DNA of 64,000 nucleotides, taken from assembly GCA_026416815.1 (NCBI GenBank), contig JAOAEJ010000017.1, forward strand, positions 1 through 64,000, in the 5' to 3' direction. Numbering within the stretch: position 1 is the stretch's first letter; each line of letters starts with the position of its first letter. A model generated the notes under the pieces. It was not told where the DNA came from, ran no database searches, and saw nothing but the letters and a program-made list of their open reading frames with translations. Shown here piece by piece: positions 17,665-27,349 of the stretch. The translations under genes and the position numbers were made by a program. The DNA is from Clostridia bacterium. Its GTDB lineage: Bacteria; Bacillota; Clostridia; Acetivibrionales; DSM-2933.

Positions 17665-19731
17665 TCATAAAAATTGAACTTCAAAACTTGTAACTATTTT
17701 GTTATTTCCGCTTATTTTTTTCTGCAATCTTATGGTTTTTGCAGCAACCTTTCTATCATATGAGCTTGAATACCATCCCAAAGGGATATTTTCATCCCCT
17801 TCATGGAGACTGAATTGTAAGTCATGCTCAAAATAAACAAAGCATATTCCCTTCCCAAAGTGTACCTGTATAACATTATTATCAGCTTTAACTTTGCAGC
17901 CCGGATATGTATGGAAATGCAAGGCTATATGGTGCTCGCCCCTGCAAATCAATTCATCGGCTATATCCCATCTCTTTAATGCCATGTCGAAGTTTATCTC
18001 TCTTGTGTGAGATACCCCGTCTTTCAAGCGCATATAGCCGTTATGAGTCCCTTTAACGTTAGTAAGCTCAATATATTTTTGCAGCTGAGCCTCCGCTTTA
18101 TGGCTCCACATAAAGTTTCCGGCAATCACCGATTGATCTTTTTCATCGACACACACAGTGTTGTGAGCTGCAGTGCTCCTAAAATAATTTCGCCATTTCT
18201 TATTTGCATGGTAGGCATAGGTACCGGGGTCAACAAATATCGGACATCCCCCCGCAGAAAAATGGAAGGAAAGAGCGTCCGCATGCCCATGAGCAGCAAG
18301 AGACAAGTATCCAAGAGGCCCACAGTCAAATACCATCTTTTGTTCCCTTGGAGTTCCAAAATCTGCCCCCAGAATATAGTAGCCGCCCTCATCAAACTTG
18401 GTACGCAACCCCCTAGTCCGGCCTTCATCAGTGTATGTTCTACATTCCGTTTCCCTGTGCGCCTCTACCAGTACATTTTTGCCATCACCCTGCTTAGCGA
18501 TTGTTTTTCTTTTCTCCCTATTTAAGCTTGCTTCCCCCATATCGCCTGTAGCACTGCCTTCGGTTCTGGGGCCAATTATGTCGAGCAATAGTTTAGTCTT
18601 ATTATCTTCATCTCTATCTTTCCTAATGAAATCATACCTTTTGAACAAGCAAGCCCCTGTATTAAGTACAGATCGGTATACGCCGTATTCTTTCTGCCCT
18701 ATATCTATGACAAAGCCATCATCTTCGTCGCCTATCTGAGGCACATTACCATATAAATCCTCAATAGCCGCTACGTACTCCAGCATTTTCTCAAGTCTCG
18801 ACCAGTACGCCTCCGGGAAACCTACCCCGTTTGCTTCTCCTACAAGAGCTGCAATAACAAGAAAATCAAATACAAACTGCTGATAGGATATTGCCTGCTC
18901 CTTATTTACGCCGTCAGAATAATTCTGTTTTTCACATTCCTGAACGAGTATTTTATATGCTTTAGACCTCCACCTGCCCGATAACTTAAATGCCGGAAGC
19001 CCTGCACTTGCTACAAAAAGCCCTGCCGCTTCCCCTATCAAATGGTTGTTGGCAGAAGAGTATGCACTAAAATTTCTTTCAATAAACCAACAGTGGCGGT
19101 ATATGGATTCCATCCACCTCCTGTAAATCTGACGGTCTATAGCCTCACCCACCAAATGCCAGCAAAGGGTCCAGTTAATAAGCCTTATTCCCAGTTCCAA
19201 CGAACTAGCCCAGTTGACGCCATAGGGGAAAGGATTTTGTGCAAGCCACTCCGATAAGTAGTATTCAAACTTTTCAAGGTATTTTTCCACTCCTGAGAGT
19301 TTGTATGACAAGGCTAAGGGCAAAAGGAAAAGGTGCCTGTTGGGCTCCCATATGTACTTTATGTCCCCTATCTCCGAACTCTTGCGATAGTCTATAGTCT
19401 TGCCGAAAACATCTGAAGGTGCTGTTAAGCCGGACTTGTAATCCTTATGATAGTTAATGTTGTTACCTACATAAAAGTCGGTCAGTGCGAAAATATCCAT
19501 CTTGTTTTCACACAGACTATCCGCTTTATTAATTAGTTCATAAATGTTATTTATACACAGTTGGTTTCTAAACAGGCTGCACTTGTGTTCCAATATTGAA
19601 GTATCAAATTTATATGACGGAACTTTTCTTTTCTCAATGGTATTCTGTGCCTTCTGCTTTATTCTGTATCCTATCTCAGGCGCAGACATCCTCATAAGCC
19701 TGTTCATAACGAAACTAATGTCCACCGACAA
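17665..19731 (-). CDS. Heparinase II/III-family protein (alginate lyase-like)
   Basis: The 688-residue protein has the alpha-barrel N-terminal domain of the heparinase II/III family (about residues 60-370, with NNHLIGEAAG and the PQIGDEDDG turn). The C-terminal beta-sandwich carries HGHADALSFHF, FVDPGTYAYH and FRSTAAHNTV, which include the family's conserved histidines and tyrosine. Relatives in PL12, PL15, PL17 and PL21 cleave uronate-containing polymers by beta-elimination. There is no signal peptide, although such genes are common in polysaccharide loci, so it may work in the cytoplasm or be modified in function. It sits directly before the GDP-mannose dehydrogenase gene, which suggests that the uronic acid in question is mannuronate. 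It ends 11 nt before the dehydrogenase start. Confidence 0.85.
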   Translation of the reverse strand: MSVDISFVMNRLMRMSAPEIGYRIKQKAQNTIEKRKVPSYKFDTSILEHKCSLFRNQLCINNIYELINKADSLCENKMDIFALTDFYVGNNINYHKDYKSGLTAPSDVFGKTIDYRKSSEIGDIKYIWEPNRHLFLLPLALSYKLSGVEKYLEKFEYYLSEWLAQNPFPYGVNWASSLELGIRLINWTLCWHLVGEAIDRQIYRRWMESIYRHCWFIERNFSAYSSANNHLIGEAAGLFVASAGLPAFKLSGRWRSKAYKILVQECEKQNYSDGVNKEQAISYQQFVFDFLVIAALVGEANGVGFPEAYWSRLEKMLEYVAAIEDLYGNVPQIGDEDDGFVIDIGQKEYGVYRSVLNTGACLFKRYDFIRKDRDEDNKTKLLLDIIGPRTEGSATGDMGEASLNREKRKTIAKQGDGKNVLVEAHRETECRTYTDEGRTRGLRTKFDEGGYYILGADFGTPREQKMVFDCGPLGYLSLAAHGHADALSFHFSAGGCPIFVDPGTYAYHANKKWRNYFRSTAAHNTVCVDEKDQSVIAGNFMWSHKAEAQLQKYIELTNVKGTHNGYMRLKDGVSHTREINFDMALKRWDIADELICRGEHHIALHFHTYPGCKVKADNNVIQVHFGKGICFVYFEHDLQFSLHEGDENIPLGWYSSSYDRKVAAKTIRLQKKISGNNKIVTSFEVQFL

Positions 19732-19760
19732 ATTCCCCCTTACAATAAAAAGCTTAGATA

Positions 19761-20852
19761 TCAGGCATTTAATTGAGCCTCTGATTGCTTAACAATTTTA
19801 TAATTTACTGTTCTATATAATTCCTCCAACTGCTGGCCTATCTTTTCCACAGAAAACCTCTCACTGGCAATAGCAAGGGAGTTCCTTCCCATTTCCTCTC
19901 TAAGAGCCGGATTGTCAATTAGTATCCTCATCTTCTCTGCAAGAGCATCAATATCCCCCGGTTTTATAATAAAACCGTTTCGCCCGTTAAACACAGCCTC
20001 GGGTATCCCCCCCACATCGGTGGAGACTACCGGAAGGCCCTTACCTATAGCCTCTAGTACCGACATAGGAAGCCCCTCCGCGTAGGAGGGCAGCACCAGA
20101 ATATCGGCGGTTTCATAGATTTGGCCTATTTTTGTATGGGGTACCCAGTCATTTACCACTACTCTATTATTAAGGTTATTTTTATTAACAATATCCTTTA
20201 TAGCCTCATTATCGCCATCACCGTATAGCCTTAGCTCAAAGTTACGGTCTCTTATCTTTTTTACAGCCTCCATCAAATCATAGATTCCCTTCCTCTCACC
20301 CAAGCGGCCTATGAAAAGAATATTTACTTTACTATTTGTCCTGCGCTTATACTCCTTATCTACTGTGAAGCATGGATTATAGATTGTAAGCAGTCTATTA
20401 GCCGGAACAATGGTTGAAAAATAGTTGTACCATCCATTTGACAGAGCTACAACTCTGTCAACCTTGTTTAATAAGCCTATTATTTTCTCTCTTTTACCGG
20501 GCTTTGCCCCTTCTACAAACCTATCGAAGTTACCTGAATGTATATGAAAAACTACTTTCCTTTTAAAAGCCATGCATATGTTGGCAAGTATGGACTTCCT
20601 CAAATAGCTGCCTTTAATTGAAGAATGAATATGAAATACAGCATTTTTATGTAAAATACAATTTATAAATACCCTTACTGCTGCTTGAGCGAAGTAAATA
20701 AAATCCGCCGCCCTGTTTTTCCCAAGGTACGACGGTATAAAATTAAGCTTAAGAGAAGATTTATAGTTGTCATGATATATTTTTAATACACTGGATATCC
20801 CACCTTGGGTTTTAAAGGATGGGCCTACCATAAATACCTTCGGTGTTTTCAT
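19761..20852 (-). CDS. GT4-family glycosyltransferase
   Basis: The 363-residue protein has GT-B structure with the donor-site segment SYAEGLPMSVLEAIGKG, an intact EX7E motif, and VNILFIGRLGERKG at the start of the second domain. The N-terminal KVFMVGPSFKTQGGISSVL has the glycine-rich acceptor loop of the family. It is a cytoplasmic or membrane-associated transferase expected to extend the polysaccharide repeat unit with retention of configuration. Neither sugar can be deduced. It lies between the heparinase-like gene and the acyltransferase gene with gaps of 25-30 nt. Confidence 0.9.
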   Translation of the reverse strand: MKTPKVFMVGPSFKTQGGISSVLKIYHDNYKSSLKLNFIPSYLGKNRAADFIYFAQAAVRVFINCILHKNAVFHIHSSIKGSYLRKSILANICMAFKRKVVFHIHSGNFDRFVEGAKPGKREKIIGLLNKVDRVVALSNGWYNYFSTIVPANRLLTIYNPCFTVDKEYKRRTNSKVNILFIGRLGERKGIYDLMEAVKKIRDRNFELRLYGDGDNEAIKDIVNKNNLNNRVVVNDWVPHTKIGQIYETADILVLPSYAEGLPMSVLEAIGKGLPVVSTDVGGIPEAVFNGRNGFIIKPGDIDALAEKMRILIDNPALREEMGRNSLAIASERFSVEKIGQQLEELYRTVNYKIVKQSEAQLNA

Positions 20853-20877
20853 TGTTTCTTTCCCCTTTGAAGTTATA

Positions 20878-22059
20878 TTAAGTCACTGCGGAGTCCAGAT
20901 TGTCGGCAGTGCGTTTCCGCGTTGGCAGAATACGTTGGGAAACGTATTTTCCCAGCTTCATTGACGGCAGTTCTATGAGTTGATACATCAGCGTAGATAC
21001 TATGAAGGTGACTGCAAGTGAGGTCAGCCATATAGCCCAAACCGGAATTGTCTCGTATAGCAGATTTGTAAACGTCAATAAAGCAATTGCATGATAAAGA
21101 TATATACTATAGGAAGTCTTTCCGATAAAATGTACAGGTCTAAACAATAGTATCTTTGAAATAACGCCGGAAGATAGGGCACTTAATACGAAAATCACAG
21201 TACCAACACTGATAATAATGTTTTCAAAGTATGATTTATGAATAATGCTTATATCTTTAAGACACCACCACTTATATGTATAAGCCATAACTGCTAAAGT
21301 GAGCAGGACAAGTTTAATCGGCTTGCTAAAGGCTCTATACCTCTCAATGAGGTACTCTCTGTGTTTGGCAAGGAGGGCTCCGATTATAAACATAAAAGTG
21401 TATATTAACGTATAAAAGTAATCCACCTCATAGTCAGTGTACTTTCTTAAAAAAGCATTGCCTGCGACCCCAATGAACGTCAGCAAAATCCCCAGCCCAA
21501 TACTTGCTCTCCAACTGAAACGCACAATAAACAGCATAATAATTGGGAATAATATCGAGATTCTCATTTCATGCACTAGCGACCATAGTACAGGATTAAA
21601 TACGCCGTTTTTGAAGTCTCCTATTAAAATAGCATGGTCAAAAAGTATCCCTCCACTAACCGGAGTTATCCATTTTGAATTAAACCATTCGCTTAATCCC
21701 TCTATGCCACCCCTTGAAAAAACTGAGTCCATAATTATAGCTATAGCAACTGCAACAATATAGGGAATATATATACGGCACACCCTTTTAACGAAAAATG
21801 GAGTGTACGCTATCGCACTTCCCTTATAAAACGGTAGAGACAGCACAAATCCGCTTAGCACAAAGAAAAAAATTACCGCTTCGTACCCTCCCCAAAAAAT
21901 ATGTAAGGGAGTATACTTTATAAGGTTCATTATCCACTCGCTGCCCGCCTGATATGTGCCGGATTCAATACCCGGCAGTATAGCAAGGAAGTGGCAAAAC
22001 ACCACAGTCATAGCTGCAATACCCCTCAAGGAATCTAATTCTTCAAAACGCTTGGACAT
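20878..22059 (-). CDS. Acyltransferase family 3 membrane protein (O-acetylation)
   Basis: The 393-residue protein has about ten hydrophobic segments and the start LDSLRGIAAMTVVFCHF, which contains the arginine and histidine typical of acyltransferase-3 (OafA/YrhL) proteins. Further family features are FFFVLSGFVLSLPFYKG and SYSIYLYHAIALL. These enzymes move acyl groups, usually acetyl, across the membrane onto extracytoplasmic sugars. In this locus the target is probably the exopolysaccharide or its lipid-linked repeat. The start has AGGAGG upstream. The stretch between this gene and the glycosyltransferase before it holds a GC-rich hairpin repeat. Confidence 0.9.
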   Translation of the reverse strand: MSKRFEELDSLRGIAAMTVVFCHFLAILPGIESGTYQAGSEWIMNLIKYTPLHIFWGGYEAVIFFFVLSGFVLSLPFYKGSAIAYTPFFVKRVCRIYIPYIVAVAIAIIMDSVFSRGGIEGLSEWFNSKWITPVSGGILFDHAILIGDFKNGVFNPVLWSLVHEMRISILFPIIMLFIVRFSWRASIGLGILLTFIGVAGNAFLRKYTDYEVDYFYTLIYTFMFIIGALLAKHREYLIERYRAFSKPIKLVLLTLAVMAYTYKWWCLKDISIIHKSYFENIIISVGTVIFVLSALSSGVISKILLFRPVHFIGKTSYSIYLYHAIALLTFTNLLYETIPVWAIWLTSLAVTFIVSTLMYQLIELPSMKLGKYVSQRILPTRKRTADNLDSAVT

Positions 22060-22092
22060 ACCAACCTCCTTAAAATACTTTCTTATTTTTCA

Positions 22093-22155
22093 GCCCTAAA
22101 CTTTAATTGTTGGTGCATGGGGCGTCAGCCCACCTGCTGCCCGCATTGGGGTAAA
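22093..22155 (-). repeat. Partial copy of hairpin repeat family 2
   Basis: Read on the minus strand, this stretch contains gcaggtgggctgacgcccc and an end of the type aaagtttaggg, matching the second half of the larger copies at 33145, 44788 and 51521. It lies inside the polysaccharide unit, between two genes read in the same direction. Confidence 0.6.
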
Positions 22156-22158
22156 CTA

Positions 22159-23262
22159 TTAGCCCTTTAACACATCAATATATCTTCCCACCATAACATC
22201 CTTACCAAAGAGCATACGAGCTTTTTCTCTGGACTTAATCCCCATACTGTTAAACAAATTGTTGTCTATTATATATTTTATTGCTCTGAATAGCTCAGCT
22301 ACATCTCCGGCTTTATATAACAAACCGTTTTCCCCGGTGTCCACCAACTCGCTGGCACCCCCAATATCCGATAGAACTACCGTCTTTCCCATTGCCATAC
22401 TTTCCAGTATAGCCATGGATAATGTTTCAACAGCAGTAGAAGTTAGGGCAGAGATATCAACACAGGAAAGATAGGGCCTCACATCCTGAACAAACCCTGT
22501 TATCACAACCTTGTCTTCAAGATCCTTTGACTTCATATACTCTTCTATAAATTCTCTTCTGACACCATCTCCTATAAAAAGCAGCTTCACCGGGTAACCT
22601 GCATTTACCAGCATACCTAAAGCGTCTATCATATCTTCATGCTTCTTCTCGGGTCTTAGGCATGCGTTTATTCCGATTACAATATCCTTTGGAGAAAAGC
22701 CTAGGGATTTTCTAAGTTCTCCGACATCCGACTGATACCCAATAAATCTTTCAAGGTCTATACCGTTATAAATGACCTGTGATATCTGAGGATCAATACT
22801 ATACTTATTAACCCAGTATTCTTTTTGGTTATTACAAACGAAAATTACACTATCCATGCAATTCATCATTCTCTTGTAGATAACCATTTTCATTTCTTCA
22901 AAGCGTGATATAAGTATGGTGGTGTGCTGTATTGTAATCATTTTAGGAACTCTCTGTAAAAAGAAGCGTACCAGGTAGCCATATGCCATAGAATAGGAGT
23001 TTACCAATATCATAGAGTCGGGCTTAAATTTTCTTAATCTGGATACTATTTGGGATATCGCAATCGGATCGATTGTAAACTTCTTTCTCAAAACCACTAC
23101 TTCCACATTATCGGAAATTCTTTTCATAATTTCGGTATTGGAATCTAAGCAAAATACTACAATCTCATAATCCCTCTTTGCTAAATTATTAACAAGTTCT
23201 ATTGTTTGTACCTCTGCGCCGCCAAAACGCAGGCTATTCATTATCAAGGCAAGCCTTTTCAT
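22159..23262 (-). CDS. GT4-family glycosyltransferase
   Basis: The 367-residue protein begins RLALIMNSLRFGGAEVQTIEL, the acceptor-loop start of GT4 enzymes, and has the donor motif ETLSMAILESMAMGK with an intact EX7E. It belongs to the cytoplasmic transferases that build the repeat unit; specificity is not predictable. Its first 29 bases overlap the end of the Wzy-like gene, so the two are translated from one message. The start has AGAGGTG 8 nt upstream. Confidence 0.9.
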   Translation of the reverse strand: MKRLALIMNSLRFGGAEVQTIELVNNLAKRDYEIVVFCLDSNTEIMKRISDNVEVVVLRKKFTIDPIAISQIVSRLRKFKPDSMILVNSYSMAYGYLVRFFLQRVPKMITIQHTTILISRFEEMKMVIYKRMMNCMDSVIFVCNNQKEYWVNKYSIDPQISQVIYNGIDLERFIGYQSDVGELRKSLGFSPKDIVIGINACLRPEKKHEDMIDALGMLVNAGYPVKLLFIGDGVRREFIEEYMKSKDLEDKVVITGFVQDVRPYLSCVDISALTSTAVETLSMAILESMAMGKTVVLSDIGGASELVDTGENGLLYKAGDVAELFRAIKYIIDNNLFNSMGIKSREKARMLFGKDVMVGRYIDVLKG

Positions 23263-24685
23263 TCAAAACACCTCTTTCTAAAGATTGAAGCCGGGATATC
23301 TGGCTGTCTTTTGCCCAATGTATTATAGATAATCCTAATCCCAGGATAATCCATACAAAGGCATTATATAGCGTGGGAAAAAATCCCCTTCCTGTAAAAC
23401 CGCTTACCAGAAAGGCAAGCAGTGAAACTTCAATTCCGTAAAGCATATCTGCATACAATGCATTGTTGATACTCTTATGTGTCTTAGATAATAAAATCAG
23501 AAATTTACCAAAGAAGTATAGGAAAAAAGCCAAACCCAATACACCTACATCAAGTACAGCGTCAAGGTACATGTTATGAGCATGTATCATTCTCAGTATT
23601 ACATTATCCCTAAACACATCGGTATTCATAATTGCGTAGCGCCCCGCCCCTATAAGCAGCTTTACCGGTTCCTCAATATATTCATTAATCAGCGGCATCC
23701 AAATCTGTTCGGTACGCCCTGCCGATATATCGTTAAGGTCCTTATCTCCTATACCACCTACAGCCCTTTCAACAATGGTAGGTGGCATAACTAAAAACAC
23801 TATAGCTGCAGTAATAGCTATATAAGGTATATACCTCTTCCTGCTTGAAATAAGGAAAAAAAGCAGTGTAGACATGATTATTACCAAATACGCTGTTCTT
23901 GAATACAATATACCTACTGCGAGTAGTGATACCAGTGTTGTGGTAACTATCAAGGCATTTCTTTTTCTTACAATAAAAGCGAGAAGCAGAGGGTATACGG
24001 CAATATAAAAATCAGCAATGTCATTCCCGTGTAAATGCAGTACCGCCCCAAATCCTCGTCTTACACTTTCAAAATCCGATTTGTTCGGGGTAATAAAGAT
24101 ATACATACCCAAAATAAAAACCGATAGCAGAAGTATAGAAGTAAAAATGCTGTATATAACCTTATTAATCTCCCCTTCAGAACGTATAAATTTTACTATC
24201 ATTATAAACGGCAAAAATACAAGCAAAGGCTTCAGCAGATATGATTGCAGATACCTCACCAAGGAGTACTCTTCTTCAAAAAATATACTGTACATTTCGG
24301 GGATATATGAAAGAGAACGTATAATACTGACTATAAATAAAATTATCAAGCCGTATGTAAAAACCCGCTCATACCCCGATATTGGCTGAGACTTTCTAAA
24401 TAGTACAAAGCATATGATAACTACAGCCGAAAGCAGATTATAGAGTTTCATCCCCGGGATACCGGCAATTTGGTAGTTAAGTATCTCAATCCCGGCAAAC
24501 GGCGTGATTACCAACAATATTAACAGTCCATCCAAAGGCCTTTTTGTAAGGTAAAGGCTTACAATCACACCCAAAATCAATGCCACTGTAATCATTGGAT
24601 CCTTTGCATTTAATAAGGCTATTGCAATTCCACCGGGAATCACAAGCGCATATCTGCTTTTTCTTATTACTCCTGATAATTGCAT
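23234..24685 (-). CDS. O-antigen ligase/polymerase-like membrane protein (Wzy)
   Basis: The 483-residue protein has around 11-12 membrane segments. A larger external loop in the C-terminal half holds SAGRTEQIWMPLINEY and IGAGRYAIMN followed by HAHNMYLDAVLDVG, which is the WaaL/Wzy-type signature region of the O-antigen ligase family (PF04932). Together with the flippase and the Wzz-like protein in this locus it completes a Wzx/Wzy-dependent assembly route, in which it would join lipid-linked repeat units outside the membrane. A ligase role is less likely because Gram-positive cells have no lipid A core. It is the gene next to the terminator-like hairpin at 24897-24928. Confidence 0.88.
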   Translation of the reverse strand: MQLSGVIRKSRYALVIPGGIAIALLNAKDPMITVALILGVIVSLYLTKRPLDGLLILLVITPFAGIEILNYQIAGIPGMKLYNLLSAVVIICFVLFRKSQPISGYERVFTYGLIILFIVSIIRSLSYIPEMYSIFFEEEYSLVRYLQSYLLKPLLVFLPFIMIVKFIRSEGEINKVIYSIFTSILLLSVFILGMYIFITPNKSDFESVRRGFGAVLHLHGNDIADFYIAVYPLLLAFIVRKRNALIVTTTLVSLLAVGILYSRTAYLVIIMSTLLFFLISSRKRYIPYIAITAAIVFLVMPPTIVERAVGGIGDKDLNDISAGRTEQIWMPLINEYIEEPVKLLIGAGRYAIMNTDVFRDNVILRMIHAHNMYLDAVLDVGVLGLAFFLYFFGKFLILLSKTHKSINNALYADMLYGIEVSLLAFLVSGFTGRGFFPTLYNAFVWIILGLGLSIIHWAKDSQISRLQSLERGVLNEKACLDNE

Positions 24686-24710
24686 TGACTCAATTCCTTC
24701 CCCGCCACAA

Positions 24711-24806
24711 ATAGTTTAGGTTGAGCTTAGTGATTTCCAGGTAGGGAAGCGCCTGTGATAAGTGGTGGTTTCCTATCTGAAAAAAATCACCTTCAACCTA
24801 AACTAT
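24711..24806. repeat. Hairpin repeat family 1, copy A
   Basis: Perfect 14-bp terminal inverted repeats (atagtttaggttga at 24711-24724, complement at 24793-24806) enclose a second imperfect stem, giving one long hairpin of 96 nt. The core gtgataagtggtg is shared, in opposite orientation, with the copy at 27238-27335. Confidence 0.85.
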
Positions 24807-24896
24807 CTAAATTAACATATATAAGAATTAACCATAACCTATACAGTTTTATGGATAATAAACTTTAAGGATAAAAATATTTTGCCCCCCAATTTT

Positions 24897-24928
24897 AAAG
24901 CTGGACCCTTAAGCAAGAGTCCAGCTTT
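24897..24928 (-). terminator. Terminator-like hairpin after the glycosidase gene, inside the unit
   Basis: Arms at 24897-24907 and 24919-24928 form a 10-bp stem (aaagctggac). It lies about 30 nt after the stop of the lipoprotein glycosidase, but the polysaccharide genes continue on the other side. Only a short T-rich tail follows on the minus strand. Confidence 0.6.
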
Positions 24929-24959
24929 AATGATTAAAAATTTTCAGCTTATATATTTT

Positions 24960-27215
24960 TTATTTCTCTTGAACAATTTCATACCAAACAGTAGGATCAT
25001 CACCTACTTTAAAGCTTAGTACTCCACCACTGTATTCAAGCTGTTTTTTAGTTTTCCTTCCTCCTAAAGAATCAAGAGCAAACACGCTGTAACTTTTATT
25101 CTCGTCATTAACCTTTATTTTTACCGTACCTGCTGCTGTCTCAACCTCTATAGGAGCTTTTCCCCAGGTTTTCAAGCTGTTGTTATTTGTGCTCCTCTCC
25201 TGCCCCATGTTTCTCTGCCTTGCTGTGAGAGTAAGGAGCAGTCTGCCCGAAGTACCTATATCCTTTTTATCCATAGATGTAAGAAAAGCTGAACAGTTTG
25301 TATAAAGCGCTAATTCCAGGTTTTCTAACTCTATCTTCTTACCTGCAATAAAACCCACAGCTCCTTGAAATCTTGAGGTGTTAAATGTCACATACTCATG
25401 TCCTTTTCTTTCGCTGTTCCAGCAAATTTCTTGGGTATCACTTTCATAGACCCCGCCACCTGTCAGGGCTTTGATTTCTTCATCGGGTAATAGCTCGCTA
25501 AGCTCGGTAGTACGCTCCGCATTGAAGCTACCTTTACGTATTTTATAGGTGTACACTGCTGCCAAGGGTATGTCATCCTTAGTATTAAAATGTGTTTTCA
25601 TGCCTAGGCTCAAATATTTTTTAAACACATCTTCCCTTGAGTAATCCACTACTATCTGCTTTGCAGCACTGCTAAAATCGCCTCGGATAAAGGCGGAAGC
25701 ACATGCAGGCATTTGTGCCATCTTAACAGGATTATTCACTACATCAAGCCATGTGTCTATATACTTCCTGCCCCATATGCTCCCATCACCACTGGAGTAC
25801 TCTGCATAGGTATAAATGAATAAACCGTCCCAATCCTGTAGTAAAGCATATGCGGTAATTAATCCTGCCAACTCATATTCATAGTCGTTGGGAAATACAT
25901 GGTTCCACTCTCCTATTATCAGAGGCTTTCCCTCTATTGCAGACATCGATAACACCTTAAAAAATGGCTCTCTGAGGCTCTTTTCATTCTCCGGTGAATT
26001 TCTGGCGATTAATGAAAGATTCTTTTGCTTAAAGCTTTTAGTGTCCCATCTCATCCCTGTAAAGGTCGGCAAATCCCAGTAGTTATGGGCATCCATAAAG
26101 TCACCCTCACTCTGTGCCATCAAATCCGGCTGACCGTAGTAGTTGTTCGATGTACATACAGGGACCCGCACCTTCAAGTCATTATGTATGTATGAAAGCA
26201 TTTCTTTATAATAATCCCTCTCAAGAGAGTAATAAAACTCTGCGTTGTCTGCTAACCTCTGAGTTGTATAGGTGTCCCGTTTTGCCCATTTTGCCCTTGC
26301 TATATTCCCCTTCTCTATAGACTCACTGGATTGCAATCCGGTACTTCCTCCATCATCCCCAGCCTGCCAGGCTTTATTAAGTTTATCCGTGCTGCTGTAC
26401 TTTGACTTAATCCATTTATTCCATTTCTGGTCCAACTGCTTTATGTAGTATGGCGATAGAGGATCATCACCTTCACCAAATAACCCGTCGGTTTCCCATG
26501 CGTAAAACAGTGTGTTTTCATTTGTAGTCTCTATCAGGGCTATACATGGGTCCTCATTATATTTCTTTTTGGTATAGGGATTGTAATGAGTAAGCAGCTG
26601 TTTTGCATAGTCCTTCTGGAGGTCTATAATCTTTCTATCAAACAATGTAACCTGCTTTGAATTCCTCGGAAGGTTGTTCGCTGCTTCCACTCCATCTTCC
26701 TGCTTAAATTTCCTTCCTACGTGAAGATTGATGTCTACATATATTCCCCTGAGTTTAAACTGGTAAATTAAATAGTCAAGGCGATCCATCTGTTCACTAC
26801 TCAAGGTCGAAGTACCTTTTTTCGACCTGTCGAAGATACCTTTTGGGGCGTAATTGGAATCCATATGATGAAGCCTTACTATATTAAAGCCATACTTAGC
26901 CATGTGCGCTGCTATCTTTATTGCATTTTCATGGGTGGGGAAATTGGCTCCGGTGGTAAGATTTGTTCCCCAAAACCTTATTCTTGTTCCATCCTCAAAA
27001 TAAAAGTGCCCGTCTTTAACCTTTAAAAAACCATGTTTCCCTGCGGGAGCCTCAAGCAGCGTCTTACCTACATTGATTACATTATCTTTGCTGTCATCCC
27101 AGGGTATATTAAACGGATACCATTTCGAAGGTATCATATGATTGCACCCTGCTATACTCCCTACTAATACCAATATACAGGTTAGCAGAGCAAAAATCCT
27201 GAAATATTTTTTCAT
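24960..27215 (-). CDS. Lipoprotein glycoside hydrolase, clan GH-A-like
   Basis: The 751-residue protein has a lipoprotein signal peptide with the lipobox IAGC (Cys24), so it should be anchored outside the membrane. The next section is a beta/alpha barrel of cellulase-superfamily type: FRIRFWGTNL-like start (residues 78-85), NIVRLHHMD (111-119), a candidate acid/base E233 in TTNENT and a candidate nucleophile E436 in IIGEWN. The C-terminal 250 residues are beta-rich. A family number cannot be given, but the fold resembles GH5-related enzymes. In a polysaccharide locus such an enzyme may trim or release the polymer, as PslG does for Psl in Pseudomonas; that comparison is by position and type only. 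Confidence 0.85.
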   Translation of the reverse strand: MKKYFRIFALLTCILVLVGSIAGCNHMIPSKWYPFNIPWDDSKDNVINVGKTLLEAPAGKHGFLKVKDGHFYFEDGTRIRFWGTNLTTGANFPTHENAIKIAAHMAKYGFNIVRLHHMDSNYAPKGIFDRSKKGTSTLSSEQMDRLDYLIYQFKLRGIYVDINLHVGRKFKQEDGVEAANNLPRNSKQVTLFDRKIIDLQKDYAKQLLTHYNPYTKKKYNEDPCIALIETTNENTLFYAWETDGLFGEGDDPLSPYYIKQLDQKWNKWIKSKYSSTDKLNKAWQAGDDGGSTGLQSSESIEKGNIARAKWAKRDTYTTQRLADNAEFYYSLERDYYKEMLSYIHNDLKVRVPVCTSNNYYGQPDLMAQSEGDFMDAHNYWDLPTFTGMRWDTKSFKQKNLSLIARNSPENEKSLREPFFKVLSMSAIEGKPLIIGEWNHVFPNDYEYELAGLITAYALLQDWDGLFIYTYAEYSSGDGSIWGRKYIDTWLDVVNNPVKMAQMPACASAFIRGDFSSAAKQIVVDYSREDVFKKYLSLGMKTHFNTKDDIPLAAVYTYKIRKGSFNAERTTELSELLPDEEIKALTGGGVYESDTQEICWNSERKGHEYVTFNTSRFQGAVGFIAGKKIELENLELALYTNCSAFLTSMDKKDIGTSGRLLLTLTARQRNMGQERSTNNNSLKTWGKAPIEVETAAGTVKIKVNDENKSYSVFALDSLGGRKTKKQLEYSGGVLSFKVGDDPTVWYEIVQEK

Positions 27216-27237
27216 GCCACTTTCTCCGTTTTCTATA

Positions 27238-27335
27238 GATAACCAAACTTAAAAGTGATTTTATCCAGCTAAGAAATCACCACTTATCATAGGTGTTTCC
27301 CTAGCTGGAAATCACTAAGTTTAACTTTAGTTATC
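27238..27335. repeat. Hairpin repeat family 1, copy B
   Basis: The 98-nt element begins gataaccaaactt and ends in the near-complement agtttaactttagttatc. Its reverse complement aligns with copy A over cttagtgatttccag, taggga and tgataagtggtg, with paired changes in the stem. It lies directly before the lipoprotein glycosidase start region. Confidence 0.85.
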
Positions 27336-27349
27336 CATACATCTTAATT

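Noticed and set aside
18007-18525. Long plus-strand frame opposite the heparinase-like gene
   Set aside because: It is a shadow of the real gene; no ribosome site and no family resemblance.
22093-22155. rRNA- or tRNA-like GC-rich island
   Set aside because: No cloverleaf and no anticodon arm; it matches hairpin repeat family 2 instead.
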